From Cyrtodaria siliqua (lineage: Eukaryota > Mollusca > Bivalvia > Adapedonta > Hiatellidae), in NCBI GenBank assembly GCA_037043455.1, contig JAWPHD010011233.1, forward strand, positions 1 through 64,000: a stretch of 64,000 nt of DNA, given 5' to 3'. Below the pieces are notes generated by a model. It saw nothing but the letters and a program-made list of their open reading frames with translations. It made no database searches and was not told the origin of the DNA. How positions within the stretch are numbered: the first letter of the stretch is position 1; every line of letters starts with the position of its first letter. The translations under genes and the position numbers were made by a program. Below, one piece after another: positions 11,976 to 24,293 of this stretch.

Positions 11976-13134
11976 GCATTCATTTAGTAAGAATAAAAAG
12001 ACAAAAAATACCATATCAATGTACAACAAGTCTTTTACATATATCTTAAAAGCAAGACAATTGATTCATCTGATAGTTTCTCCGCTAACAATAGTTATTG
12101 TGACATTCTTTTCTTGTGATCTTTTATAAAATTATAATTTTATGACAATTATATAAAAATGAATTCTGTAATGAATATACATAGTGGTTAACAAAAAATT
12201 GATTACAAGTAGGAAATAAAAACAACACTTACCTATATGTGTATGTGTAGACTGATCATTATGCGAACACTAAATATGAACGAAAAACACAAATGTACGC
12301 TTTATAACATCTTGTAAGTTTTTGTCAGAGATGTAACTATTCTCCTCAGATCTCTGATTTCATAATCAAGGCTCAGTATCATCTCATAACACACTCAACT
12401 CTGTGGATGCTTATCAGTACGCAGTAATAAAACATGGCTGGGCAATGCTGACCAGGCAATTTATCATGGTCATTAACAAGTGTTTATCTGGACAACCTGC
12501 TGGGAGAATAACAGTATTGGTAATTTTTATGATAGCAATGAGTTTCTGGGGTTTTCGGTCTGATCTGTGCCTTGTACGTAGGACTGTGTAGTACTAAATG
12601 ATATTGCAATAACTAATACAGGTCAGTAGTGTGGTGTACGGTTAGGGTCGAAAATAGACCTAAGCTACCTAGATCCGTAAGGACCCAGTCATTATGATGT
12701 AAATGAGGCTCAAAAATGGACCAAGGCTGCCTGGACCAGGCACTATCATTGTAGCGTTGTTATTTACGATCCTGTTGGAACACAACCAAAGGTTTTAAGT
12801 CCTCCCTTTTATACATCTAGAAACCAGATACACAGGTGAACTTTTAATGACCTCTATCTGCAAACATATCAAGAGTTCTGTTGCAATGTGTGCTAAAGAA
12901 AATTAAACGATACACAATTCAGACGAATTTAATTATGCCCTTTGTCGTAATTGGATGGTGGTACGAAGGGATTTTTTTGATGTGCGTACAATGGAATGTA
13001 AAAAATATTAATAGCACATCTAAACTAAGTGCAGAGCTATAACCTAGTTTAGATTTGCTGTTCCGTTTTTTGTAAAGACCAATAAGTCAAAACTGTGAAA
13101 TATATGAGGACATATTTGTGAACGTGAAGTTGGC
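11976..13134. other. Intergenic, no gene recognised
   Basis: Includes a locally duplicated phrase around 12652-12735 (AAAATAGACC/AAAATGGACC). No coding frame with splice context or ATG plus coding bias was found. Confidence 0.35.
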
Positions 13135-13245
13135 AGTAGCACTGCTACTGCTTCTGCCAGTAGCTACTGCTACTGTTACTGTTACTACTGCCAGCAGTAA
13201 CAGCAATAGCAGTAGCTACTGCCAGCAGTAGCAGCAGTAGAGCAC
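13135..13245. repeat. ACTGCT/AGCAGT trinucleotide-like array with inverted halves
   Basis: The first half is rich in GCTACTG/TGCCAGTAG. The second half is its reverse complement (CAGTAGCAG), so the array can fold into a hairpin centred near 13190. Confidence 0.8.
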
Positions 13246-13699
13246 CATCTCAGTAGGTATACTGATTGCAAGTATGTTTTCTTTGCGCAAGTATGTTGTT
13301 TCTACTTTCCCACCATCATGATTATCTTTCCTACTCTTCTTTTCTCTTCTCTCCTCTAATAGTGTGCTGGTAGTAACTGTAAACTGATCAAAATAGTATA
13401 TACATATATAGGATTAGGGACAGCACTTGGTGTGGAGTTTATACTTGCTCTCGACAACAATTCTAGCTCAATCTTCTTTAGTCACATTATACAACTTTTA
13501 TAAAATAGTGTCACACGCATGAACATATAAATCTTAAAATTGTCTACTGGGAGATAGATTCATAAAAGCTTATAGCTTACTTCTGAATCACATTCCTGAT
13601 TGTATATTTAGTTATGTATTTCATGTAAATGTATAAGTGTATGATGTAAAATGTATATATTATTTTTAAATAAAATATGATTACACTAAAAAAAGAGAT

Positions 13700-13815
13700 A
13701 AAATAATAAAGAAAATTGATATCTTAACTTTTCGTTCATGCAAGCAGTTTTAAAGTAAATATCACACAGAATAACACATTTTAATGTTTGAATAAAACAC
13801 AAGATGCCATTTAAG
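13700..13815. mobile_element. MITE family M1, truncated right end
   Basis: Interior-like words (CATGCAAGCAGTTTTAAAGT) and a decayed terminus (AACACAAGATGCCATTTAAG). The left half is missing. Confidence 0.5.
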
Positions 13816-13819
13816 TTCC

Positions 13820-14330
13820 ATAAAATTCAAAATATATTTAAAAGGAGTACATCAGGCTTTGAGGTCTAATTTGTTTAAAAACATAATAAAGTATGAACTG
13901 AGCAATTTAAAGCGTGAACTAGGTCATATATATAGATGGAACATTGACGGTTTCCTATAATACAGCGCAATAATTAAAAATATAATTTACAACAAGTCTT
14001 TATTTAAAGTCTATAGAGAAACTCCAAGTTATAAATAGCTGTCACGTAGAGCAAATCAGCGATATCTACACAATGACACCCGCTTTGCAATACATTGCGA
14101 TTTATTTTACCGCCAAGTTTAAAATAGCTATCCGTGGCGCGTCCCCATAGTTAGGAAATACCTTCATCGGGTCGTTTGTTTAATATGTTCAGAGTAATTT
14201 CTTTTCATGTTTTATTGCTCATTTAGTTTATTGTTAACAATTAAATATATAAATAATGTATTTGAACAAATCTAAGAATAATAACAATCCTTATGTTCTT
14301 CCTTTAAAAAGATTACCGGCTTGCACCTTA
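13820..14330. other. Intergenic, no feature recognised
   Basis: AT-rich, with no frame or repeat supported. Confidence 0.35.
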
Positions 14331-14334
14331 GAAC

Positions 14335-14532
14335 CTGGTTTAAACCCCCAGCGGCCTTTTTTGCCACTGACCGTTCCAAGGCGGTAGCCCTATTGTGAAC
14401 CCTTTTGTGTTTGTGATGTCTTATATGGCCTTTAATTCATCTTTAAAATTGTTCTTTGTTTCTGTGCATGTTTGTGGTGGACTGTCGTCCTTGAATGCTG
14501 CTTTTCCTGTTCGATTTTTATATCTTTATTTA
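14335..14532 (+). mobile_element. 3' end of reverse-transcriptase element, family B
   Basis: Carries the family B 3' UTR landmarks in sense orientation: CCCCAGCGGCC, then the hairpin ACTGACCGTTCCAAGGCGG (about 14366-14384), then TTTGTGTTTGTGATGTC, and the terminal block TTCCTGTTCGATTTTTATAT. No coding part remains. Confidence 0.75.
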
Positions 14533-14642
14533 CAGGTTGGCTGTCACGTACACCATATAGACTGAGTGTAACGTTTTGCCTGATACTAATGCTGATGACG
14601 TAATCAAGGACATAACAACCTTGCGCTTACCCACCTCTGTTA

Positions 14643-14918
14643 AAGGAACACTCGATTTATTATTCCTGCATCATTTTGACAATAAAAATGCTTGAATAGA
14701 ATTAAAACTAAACATTAAGGTTTCAATTTTCTTCGTTAATATACCAAGTATTCATATATATTAATGGTGCAATATTATCAAGTTATACGTAAAATAAATT
14801 TGTTTTTAACTATTCTGATAACTACTATTGATTATTGAACCAATGCAAGTTATGTGGTAAAACTAACGGGACGTAACGGGTTTAAAAAAATCAAGATTGC
14901 CATGTGTCACTTTAAAAA
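14643..14918. mobile_element. MITE family M1, degraded copy
   Basis: The right end is intact-looking (AAATCAAGATTGCCATGTG then TCACTTTAA). The left end is degenerate (TTAAAGGAACACTCG). The interior matches other M1 copies (AACTAACGGGACG). Confidence 0.7.
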
Positions 14919-16344
14919 AAAGTGTTATGATAAAAATTACGAGAAAATAATTTTTGTTGAGCTTTAAAACAGAATTCTCCAAACGAACAAATGGCATATA
15001 ATATTGACATTAAATGGACGAAGTAAACAAACATCGACTAATTTGTTTTAATTGTGTTTTGTTTGAAATGATTAATAAAGTATTGGACGGATACGTTCAT
15101 TTGAAAGAATAACACAAGTTGTGTAATTTTGTTTGAAATGATTTGTTCCTCATTAAATTATCGTTTTGAAAATTGTGTTAATTTATTTTAACTTATAAAA
15201 CGTTTTAATTATTACATGTCATGCTTCATCACACCCGCTTTTAACTCCATATGTTTTTTTTTTAATATTAAAACAAAACAACATTAAATCGTTCCAGTGG
15301 GATATGCACCAGCCCACACTCCTGCATCCATTCGTCAAACTTATTCTACACAGATGTTACACCAAAACGATTATCGTCATGTTTGTATCCACAATACACA
15401 ACTCATACATGTCATACACAAAAAGTATCAAACATCACGTATCACGCTGTACCGAAACAGATGCACATGTAATCAGGTCGCCTTAGGTTAATGTTTCAAA
15501 CGAATAAGAGGAAGGTAAATAGGCCAAACTATTTTAGTGAAGCACACGACCCACAGAGTTATCTGTAACATACCGACCATATACAAAATGGACGCTGAAA
15601 ATAACGTATTTGAGTTATTATGATTATACATATATCAAGGAATTACTCGTGCGGAACCAAGAAAAAGGGCATGCGTAAAGATTATTTTGCGAACATTTGT
15701 AGATAACACATGGTATTAACTTGAAAAAATGTCAAATGGCGTCGGAAAAATCGTAAAGCGTTTAAAAAATAGTGATGAAAACTGTCAATAAACGGTCAAA
15801 ATGGAGCAAAATAGGAGACATTTTGATAAAAAAAACACTTCTCTCCGGCGCATATAAGTATGTACATTCTCCGTAAACAACTGGTAAGTTAAGGGACACG
15901 TTATGAAATATGCTTGTAAATATCAAACAAATGTCAAAATATTGGCCGATGTTTTCGTGACGAAAGTTATTACGATAATAACGTGTATGCGTTACGCCCC
16001 TGACTGATGTATCGTAGTATATTACTGACAATCCAGTCAATACGAGTATTAGACTGGCCTTTTGGCGTTGAACAAGTTGATGTTCTGTTTTAGGTCCTTC
16101 TTTCGTGCCGTTCAATTAGACTTCAGAAAACAATTCATTCGCCACATTTCGATGACTTCTTTGAATTTATTTGATAGGTAGTTACTTTACTGTTTTCAAC
16201 GGAGATGACGGGTTATTTATTATTTTAAGTAAATACTTAACACAATTAGTAAATAGTGTCAGTCTAATAGAAAACTTAGTCAACGGAAATTAAAAAAAAC
16301 GACAAAATTTAACGGAAAAGGCAAGTCGAATACGCGTGTTGTGT
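14919..16344. other. Intergenic, no gene recognised
   Basis: Short frames at 15297-15491 and 15762-16115 lack start context, bias and splice signals. I regard them as chance frames. Confidence 0.35.
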
Positions 16345-16379
16345 ATGTACACAGTAAATTATTTAGCTCCAACTAAATG

Positions 16380-16560
16380 CACATATATCATATGATACAT
16401 TCAGACAGACCTCACACTATATCATACGATACGTTTTGACAGACCTTATCATGTATCATTGAAAATTTACTTTATACGATACGTTCAGACAGACTTCACT
16501 ATTTACCACTGCAATCTTACTTTAAATATACGATAGGTTCAAACAGACCTTACTGTGTGT
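16380..16560. repeat. Degenerate tandem repeat, about 50-60 bp
   Basis: Four spaced copies of CATAYGATACRTTCAGACAG/ACCTYAC-like phrases with decaying spacers. Confidence 0.65.
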
Positions 16561-17200
16561 TTGGCTGCGTAACGTATTCTACTGACGATTGTGTTAATGG
16601 TAAATTGTCCACACTACAGTGAAAGTTTCGTGTTGTAAGAGTTTAATTGAATAAAATAATCTAACATTCTTGACTGTTTATGAACTATTGGGTAACAAGA
16701 TCGACAACAATCGACAGAGTTAAAGTCAATAACACAGTCACTAATGCAATATATTCTATATATAAGATGACTTGGACAGGCACTATGAACTGATTCAGAT
16801 ACGCCAAGATTTATAAACTCCCTTAGAAATCAGTTCAGTAACACGTTATTTTCGAAATAAATCAATAATAACACATCACTTTAGATGGCATTTGTATGAA
16901 GTTGTCATTTTGATATTTATACATAAATATGTATTATATAATGATCTAACTTTGTTTCATGGTTTTCATTTCAGATGGCAAACAATGGGAAAACAACTAA
17001 AAATACCTCCTTATTTTGCGGTTGTGATATCAAAAGAAGTTGACATAAATACAATAGAGCTGAACGTAATGGAATACATCTAAGACAGTTTAAAACAAAT
17101 GAATTGCGAACAGTACAATCCGACAGGGATTGGAAATGTTGTGTTGGTGGAGTTGTGGGTGTGTGGGTGTAAAGGGAATCAGTGTAGTTAACTGTGTAGT

Positions 17201-17400
17201 TGAAGGGACACACGGCAAGCTTTATGTTTTTTAAAACTCGCATTTTGTAAATCGATTTGTTTTTTTTGAATAGTTAATGTGAAGAATTGGTAATATTGCA
17301 CACTAATGCAGTTATATTGGAGGTAGAATACCGAAGACAAAATAAACTCGTTTGTACATAATTGCATGCAAGCCGCCTTCAGGACAAACTAATATATTTG
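17201..17400. mobile_element. MITE family M1, left portion
   Basis: Left end GAAGGGACACACGGCAAGC and an M1 interior phrase (GCATGCAAGCCGCC). There is no right terminus. Confidence 0.55.
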
Positions 17401-17699
17401 ATAAATAACTAAATCAAATGTGATTAATTGTTTGTTTGAGTAGTGTTTTACATCATTAGCATATCAACAGTGAGGTGCTAAGTTTAATATGTAATACACT
17501 ATTTAGGATTGTATTGTGTACCTTTAAGATACGACGTTGGTTGGTACGTGTTATTCTAATAATTAAATAGATATTAACTGCATTCGTTTATGGCCACTGG
17601 AAGATTAGATATTTGTACAATATCAAGTTATTTCCATTGGCATGTACGAATTATGCAATTTTAAGAAGACAAAAGCGTTGATGAAAACTATTGGAAAGA

Positions 17700-18050
17700 A
17701 ATATAAAAAGATCGGACAGGGAAAGTAGCATTCAAGGAGGACAGTCAACCACAAAACACAGAAACAAACACGCAAACAGACAAACAAGAAGGCAAAAGCA
17801 ATAATAAATGCAAACGACATCACAAACACAAAAGGGTTGACAATAGGGCTACTGCCTCGGAACGGTCAGTGGCAAAGTAGGCCACTGGGGGTTTAAAGCG
17901 GTTCTAGGGTGCACCAAACCTCACACTTACCCTACTGTCATCCCATTAAAACAGGACAGTGTAAATAAAGAAATCCCCACCATGATCTAATCTCTAACCA
18001 ACAAGTGAGCATCAATAGGCAATATAAGTAAAACACAAATATGCTCGTGT
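17700..18050 (-). mobile_element. Family B 3' UTR, part 1 (interrupted copy)
   Basis: In antisense, the sequence runs from the terminal block (ATCGGACAGGGAAAGTAGC, 17711-17729) through the conserved hairpin (about 17846-17871) and CTCACACTTACCCTAC to the ATGCTCGTGT site. At that site a LINE/SINE tail has inserted. The copy resumes at 18424. Confidence 0.8.
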
Positions 18051-18423
18051 CAAAGAATAGGGCCACTGCAGATCCCTTTGGAGGGTAGGCGGAGGGGTAG
18101 AATCCCCTCAAATTCGTGTTCATTTTATCATCTTTTGTTCATGTTCATTGGAGGTCTTCATCATGATCCCTGCATTGTTTCAGGTGCTATCTCGCTCGCA
18201 TCAAAAGAGCAGTGGCAGAAAAACAATAAACGTGGCTCCAGCGTAAATGGAGTTTCTACGATAGAATTTGCAGCAACTCTGCAGTTCAGGGTGAGAAGGT
18301 TCTAGGCCCATTTTCCATATTTTATCTCGATGTGCATGGAAGATGAGCCTGGCATGTTCATGCCTGTTAGGCGCCATATAACCTTTGCATGTGATGGTGC
18401 GCTTTAAAACCCAATTCAATTCA
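18051..18423 (+). mobile_element. Non-LTR retrotransposon or SINE insertion with 10-bp target duplication
   Basis: A 373-bp insert ending in the pentamer tail AATTCAATTCA is flanked by ATGCTCGTGT at 18041-18050 and 18424-18433. Other family B copies (for example near 40588) have a single ATGCTCGTGT at this point, so the empty site is known. The tail and duplication indicate target-primed reverse transcription. The clade is not identified; no full ORF remains. Confidence 0.8.
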
Positions 18424-18830
18424 ATGCTCGTGTAAATATAATACAAAAAAACAATAGCCTAGAAAGCCACAATGAAGGTACTGTGACTTGGCAGAAGCCA
18501 GAGCAGTAAGAGAATAAACCATTCAGGGCACGACAAGAAAGATCATGGACAAACATCAAACGCCATCGTCCCAATGGGCTTTAGGTAGGCGTAATCATAG
18601 GGTCCACAGCCTTTCCGGTAATCGTACAATTAAAGAGGAAAGCATAGTGGTGAACTGTAAAAGGGTTCCACCACCAAGCATGCAGTACGTTGCAAAATGA
18701 GAGGGTCATACCCTCTTTTGATAAACTTTTTAACAAGTTTAACAAAGATAGTATGAAAGTGATCATGACCAAGAATCTTACGAAGTTTATAAATCACATC
18801 ACCATAGAAGTCAGGTTAAGATAGTCCTTG
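18424..18830 (-). pseudogene. Family B retroelement: end of reverse-transcriptase ORF and proximal 3' UTR
   Basis: Antisense copy. The coding end (18581-18772) finishes FTVHHYAFLFNCTITGKAVD and then a TAA, matching the C-terminal tails at 40.8 and 56.0 kb. Upstream coding sequence is frameshifted and truncated near 18830. Confidence 0.7.
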
Positions 18831-19196
18831 TCGCAGATGAGTCCTTAAATTACTTTTATACTTTTTATATTTGGAAGTCTTGAAGTTAATCCTTTTAGCT
18901 ATGCTATAAATTTCTTATTTACGTTTAATTATCGCTTATACTCGTCCTCTTCTAAAACCACTGAAACAATGACTGGCCTAAATGGAAATAAATACGGCCG
19001 GTAAGTGACAGCAACGACTGCTACTTCTTAAACAAGTGTATCCCTTAGCAAACATAACTCCTAACGATATTGCTGGGTATGATAGATATCAAGATAATTA
19101 GAAATCACGATGCCAATAGACAATTAGAATCAATAAAAACTGACAAAAGTACACGCATACTAACAGACGAATTCATAGAAACAATAAGGTAAAACA
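18831..19196. other. No feature recognised
   Basis: Possibly very decayed family B sequence near its left end. Otherwise nothing identifiable. Confidence 0.3.
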
Positions 19197-19510
19197 GAGT
19201 ATGATAATGAACCTTTGGAAACGGCCGAAAACGACACATACGAAATATTTCAGTCTCGGTTTGATTGAGACTGTTCATGCGCGGTAGTGGAATATGCTAG
19301 CTACCGCTCACGCCCTCTAGCCCCGGGTTGAGCAGAACTCAATATTAATAAAATCAATAGTACAAAAGTTTAACCATCCCGAAGATGGCATGCATATGGC
19401 GGTGGACATGGAGTATCTTTCTTCCCCATGTCGTATGGCGTATGGTCCCAGTATCTAATAAAATTAAGTGCCCCAAAGAGCGAAATAAACATAATGGAAT
19501 TTAGTTGGGA
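19197..19510 (+). mobile_element. Structured SINE-like element S1, copy 1
   Basis: A roughly 314-bp unit beginning GAGTATGATAATG and ending TAATGGAATTTAGTTGGG. It contains hairpin 1 (AGTCTC...GAGACT), hairpin 2 (GCGGTAG...CTACCGC), the phrase CCCCGGGTTGAGCAGAACTC and CGAAGATGGCATGCATATGG. It is non-coding and recurs at 22.9, 34.5, 43.0 and 61.6 kb. Confidence 0.75.
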
Positions 19511-21117
19511 GCAGCGGCTATGAAGCCTGCATATCACAAGTAACAGTCAAAAAGACTAAATTAATAGCAGACAATATATCCTATATATAGAGGTTAAACA
19601 ATACCCCGAGCCTTTAATCGGTCGGAGTAGTGGAACCACTGAATCGAAAATTAACAATTGAAGTAAGAAGTAAGAAGAACGGAGTAATCAGTTTGAAAGG
19701 AAGAATTACGACGTAATAAGACACAATCGTTCAATTTCGAGAAAAACGCTGTCTGTCTTGATTATTTTGAATGTTTTTGAATAGTTTTGAATGTAATTTA
19801 CAAGTTCTTCTTTAGATTTCGCCGATTAAATATCACCGAATTCTATAACATTAGTGGAAATGTTACATTTCTACTATTTTACAAGTATGTGAATGTTTAA
19901 TAATAATATTTGATACCATCTGGGGAATTAAACCTCACATAAAACGCCCATGCTTAATCCCCACAGACAACAATGTGTACTATTTTACTAATGATCTGAC
20001 GCAAGGGTGATATTGCAGGGTGACAGTAAATCGCAGGGTGGTAGTAAAAACATTATAACATGCGCAGCTTTAGCAGCTTTAATGCGCGTTGATGTGAGTA
20101 ATGTATCGACGAAGTCATCGGCTCAATATGGTGCAAATTGCTATTTCTAACTCATCATAACTTCAAACGTACTTGGCCAATTTTAATAAACCGCCACTCA
20201 TTGTTTCAGTTAAGTCATTTTAATCCAGTGATATTACTTTTATAGCCACTGTTTGAAAACATTTACATTTCAGAAAAGAGTGAAATCTGTATTTTAAATG
20301 AACCTTATTTCGGCTCTAGTGGATTTCGATATAATAAAATAAATTTCCCATTTGCCTCGGGCGACAATCATACCCTCAGTGTGAACATTCTTACTATCGC
20401 CCTCTCATGAATGTGATATGTATATGTTCATTTGCATTAGTATATACTTGATATTTTAAGGTTTTACAAAGTCAAAGGAGATCGAAAGAATACATTTCAG
20501 AGTATATTTTAAATAAAGAAATACTAGTTACATGTTGCAATTTATGTAAACTTACCTTTATAAGTTCAGTAGTTTATTATTGGAGCGTTTCTAGTTGTAA
20601 AGTAATTATAGGGATTGGAGGCGAACTGGAAGAGTGTTATTGGTGTCAATCCAAATATAAATTAAAACCCTCATAATGAACTTCAATTTCATAAAAAAAT
20701 TGCATATATAGGCCACATATTGCCATCGGCTTATTTGGTGTTTATGAAAATGTTTGGTCTGGATAACTCGACGACTGGACTGGTAAATAAACTGTACTTG
20801 AACACCTAAAGGAGAATTCATAATCAAATTTAAGCATCATGTGAATTCATATTATGCAACGAAGACCAGGCGAATCGTCTAGTTTTCCAGACCAACTATT
20901 TCATTAATACTATTTAGATCGGTCGCTTCATGGGTTCTAGTTTAATGAATATACACAATAAATATAAACTGAAACACAAGTATATGATGATTTTCTTCTG
21001 ATCTGAATTGACACCTATATTTTCCCATAACGCCTCTAGTCTATAAAGTATTGAAATCAACGACGTCGAATCAATGATCAAGATCCTGAGTACTTGTTGA
21101 ACGACTCTAAAATGAGA
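19511..21117. other. Intergenic, no gene recognised
   Basis: AT-rich, with short chance frames only. A phrase duplication CGCAGGGTG/TGCAGGGTG occurs at about 20013-20040. Confidence 0.35.
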
Positions 21118-21243
21118 AAAATGGTCCTATAGAAATCACAGCACCCACACGCAATGTTACCGTAGATCCGCATTATACCACACACAAAGAGCAAATTAAC
21201 TATAAAATGAAAAAGACAATACACAACAGAAAGAGTGGTGAAA
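21118..21243 (-). mobile_element. Family A retroelement, terminal 3' fragment
   Basis: In antisense it begins with the recurrent family A terminus (GGTCCTATAGAAATCACAGC) and continues through GTAGATCCGCATT and GAAAGAGTGGTGAA, as at 43.7, 44.8 and 55.2 kb. Confidence 0.7.
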
Positions 21244-21545
21244 CCAATAAAAGAAATATGTCTAACTCTGGACCAGCGATTTGAAATGAAATCCCAGAGC
21301 ATATTAGATCTTTCACGTCAGTTAAATCTTTTTCAAACGCTTTCATTAAAAAAGTTTTTGAGCCGTACTATAGATTGTTATTTTTCGTGAACGCCTTATT
21401 TTCCATTTTATTGTTAATATCCTTTTGTATCTAGAAATGTGTATATATCTTTTTTGTTTAATATGCTGCGTTAAAGAGTGGGTCTCAGAGAAGAGTAGTG
21501 ATTTTACTAACTTGACTACCCTCTTAAAATGAAGTCTTCAATTCA
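21244..21545 (+). pseudogene. LINE ORF2 C-terminal remnant and 3' UTR
   Basis: The plus frame reads NKRNMSNSGPAI-stop-NEIPEHIRSF, matching the SGPxxWNxIPxxIR ending common to Jockey/CR1/RTE-type ORF2 proteins. The expected Trp is a TGA here. A short C-terminal run (FIKKVFEPYYRL) and an AT-rich 3' UTR ending CTTCAATTCAAT follow. It is 5'-truncated and dead. Confidence 0.6.
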
Positions 21546-22089
21546 ATATCTTTACGACGTTTATTTTTCAAGTATATACACATGTGCATTTCCATTTGGA
21601 TAACGATATGTAATCGAAGTATATAACTATTGTGCTAGTGATACTGTAACATTATGTCTTAAATTATGTAATCGATTTTAGAACGGTTGTGCAAAATATG
21701 AAACGATTAGTTCCGGAAAAAATAAAATATATTTGTGTTGCTTCTTCATGTGTATGATTTTATGATGTGCGTTGTTTTGTGTTTACCTAGTTGTAATTAA
21801 CTAAATTATAAGACCTTGACAGCTGAAGTTTGTTTGTAAATTAAATATTTTCAAATTATTTAAAAATAAGACGTTATTTGTTGTTAACAAGATGTATACA
21901 GTGCTAAGTAACAAGATGTATTTATGTGCTTCAATTTCGTATTAAATGTGCATATGCATTACTTTGACAAATATTTCACAACTACCATTATGGAATATTT
22001 ACTAAACAAACTTTAGCAAGTTACTAATCAAATAACTACATTTTGTATTACCTACCTCACTAACATTATATGTTTTACCATAATAGGTT
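21546..22089. other. Intergenic, no feature recognised
   Basis: AT-rich, with no supported feature. Confidence 0.35.
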
Positions 22090-22406
22090 TCATCCCCAAA
22101 CCTGATTCAGATACCAAAAAAGTGTGCAATGCTTATACTGATAGAAATAAATTTGCATTTGTTCAATCATTAATATTAATTATTAGAATAGTTCAAAGCA
22201 AATTATTTTTACATATTACTATCTTTTTATAATATTGCACCAATAGTATATTTTAAAAAATTGGTAAAATAGCGAAGAAAATTGAAGTCTCATTTTTTTT
22301 TAATTATATGCAAGCAGTTTTAAAGTCAAAATGACGCAGAATAACTCAACTGAGGAGCAAATTTTAATAATTGAATAAAACTCAAGATTGCCATGTGTCC
22401 CTTTAA
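22090..22406. mobile_element. MITE family M1, left terminus lost
   Basis: M1 interior (CATTTGTTCAATCATTAATA, ATGCAAGCAGTTTTAAAGTC) and a good right terminus TCAAGATTGCCATGTGTCCC followed by TTTAA. The left end does not match the M1 terminus. Confidence 0.65.
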
Positions 22407-22924
22407 GCAGCAGCTCCAGAATGTTTTGAAATCAGACATCAATCGAAATAGCAAAGCGCGAAAACTGGATAACTAATTGTAATGCACGCGTGACTTGCTC
22501 ATTGTAAAGTTTACTAAAATCTAAAAGTTCAGAATATGTTCAGTGAGTTTTTATGTTATTGATGGATATTCCATTCTGCCAAAAAGGAGGAGAAATCTAG
22601 CTCTTCGAAATCAATCGAAATGGCACCGTTGCACTGTATCGCAGATTAAATCAAATTAACACCACAAACATATGCCTTCAGTAAATCGTATTAACTATAT
22701 TCGAGCATCGACAAAATGAATCTGCATAAGATTGTCATCATACCTTATATATGACAATGCCAAGAATAACTTAGAGATTGTTATGCAATTCTTGCAAACT
22801 GAACAAGGAAACATTAATTAAATTAACTCCAATCCCAAATCCCCTAATCATAAAAATAAAGTACGAAATAAAAACCTGGAACCTGTTAACGTTTTTTCTT
22901 ATCTCATTGAAAAGCAATATTAGT

Positions 22925-23245
22925 AAAAGAGTATGAGATTGGACCTTTGGAAACGACCGATCACGGTAAATATGAAATATTGCAGTCTCGGTTTGAGACT
23001 GTTCATGAACGGTAGTGAAAATATGTTTGCATCCGTTCACGCCCCACTAGCTCCGGGTTGAGCAGAACTCAATATTCGTGAAATCAATAGTACATTCTTT
23101 TAACCATCCCGAAGATGGCATGCATATGGCGGTGTACATGCTACTTTTACCGTCATTATTCCATGTCCAGAGGCGTATGGTACCAGTATCTAACAAAATG
23201 CTATGCCCCGAACAGCAAAATAAACAAAATGGAATTTAGCCCTAC
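22925..23245 (+). mobile_element. Structured SINE-like element S1, copy 2
   Basis: Same order of landmarks as the 19.2-kb copy. The hairpin 1 loop is four bases shorter (AGTCTCGGTTTGAGACT), yet the stem is intact. Confidence 0.7.
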
Positions 23246-23599
23246 AAGAGCATAGGTAGGCCCAAATGACGGCATAGGACCTATGGTTACCTATGGTTGT
23301 CGTATCCTGGAGTGGGCGGATCGTTGATGTTATAATGCATTAGGTGAGAAAGGTAAAGATAAGTTAGTACACAAAAGGTTTCGGAAAATACAACCCACCC
23401 TCCCCCATTTTATTGCATTTGTTTTTTATTTTTAATTTTCATTACAGTGCTGACGCAGAGCTACGACAATGTCATAATTAACATAGTCTAGTTCTACAGA
23501 AAGCATAAACAAGTATGACAACTTCTAAATCATTATCCTTTGAAACACAATATATTCACAACGATCTTACTAAAAGTAAATCATGAAACTGAATGTAAA

Positions 23600-23885
23600 T
23601 CATGACGTACATTTTATTACGTCCAACTTAAACTGGATTTCCCCGACAACGTCATCGCCCTCATTAAGCTCGGTTTTCCTGGAGAACGGTTCATACATAT
23701 ATCTGTAAACAGTTGGGAAGAAAATGTTGATCAACTTGCTTAAATGTTAACTCTTCACAAAATGTATATTGATTGTATCTGCTGTTAGCATTCTCATGCG
23801 CTTGACCTGAAATAAAAGTAATGTAGATAATTGCCAACATCAATATTAATATGTGTTTGAATAAGTGTTTGGTGGAGGAAGTCAT
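23600..23885 (-). CDS. Candidate two-exon small secreted protein
   Basis: ATG at 23883-23885 opens a frame with a signal-peptide-like start (MTSSTKHLFKH, then ILILMLAIIYITFISG). A strong acceptor (TTCTTCCCAACTGTTTACAG) precedes position 23702. Downstream of it, in another frame, lies a coding-like exon MYEPFSRKTELNEGDDVVGE...CTS ending in TGA at 23600-23602. Two possible donors, at the CAG|GTCAAG within the signal exon or at GTGAAG about 56 nt before the acceptor, would both join the frames in phase. Neither donor is strong. Function unknown. Confidence 0.33.
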
Positions 23886-24217
23886 TGATTATATACTTGT
23901 TGTGTGTGTGTTAACGACGTGTGTCGGCTAACTGGTCAAAAGCTTCTTTAATTAAAACTTAATTATTCATAACTGTGTCGACGTCATGTGGTAACCGTCC
24001 GTTGTGAATAGACACTCCTTCAAACAAGGCAGTCTCATATTGATATAAGTTATATTTGCTATTTATCATATTCACGTGCTTGACATTTCATTGTTAATAT
24101 ATTTAAATTGTGTATGGATATTTGAACAATTACAAATTGTACAATATAAGTGTATGTATATAAAATAACATTTGTACATTTACTATAATATGGTCTCGAA
24201 TCTAATCAGCACCAAAC

Positions 24218-24293
24218 ATGAAATTTCATATTTCCTTTACGTTTTTAATCACATTTATTTTGTTTTCCCTTCTTCAAATAATGTTGTTAAATT
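24218..24293 (+). CDS. Candidate signal-peptide exon
   Basis: ATG at 24218 encodes MKFHISFTFLITFILFSLLQ plus five more residues (IMLLN), a hydrophobic leader. The exon ends at a consensus donor (AATT|GTAAGT) in phase 1, the usual arrangement for secreted-protein first exons. A TATA-like TATATAAAAT lies about 60 bp upstream, near 24156. I found no convincing downstream exon; the acceptor near 24850 leads into a dispersed repeat. It is divergent from the candidate on the opposite strand 330 bp away. Confidence 0.3.

Noticed and set aside
15297..15491. Short plus-strand frames near 15.3 kb
   Set aside because: Overlapping frames without coding bias or splice sites.
16892..17083. Exon after the CATTTCAG acceptor at 16.97 kb
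   Set aside because: The acceptor is good, but each frame after it is short and the rest is unremarkable.
17846..17871. SECIS element in the family B 3' UTR
   Set aside because: The conserved hairpin lacks the TGA/GA quartet and an AA apical bulge at suitable distances.
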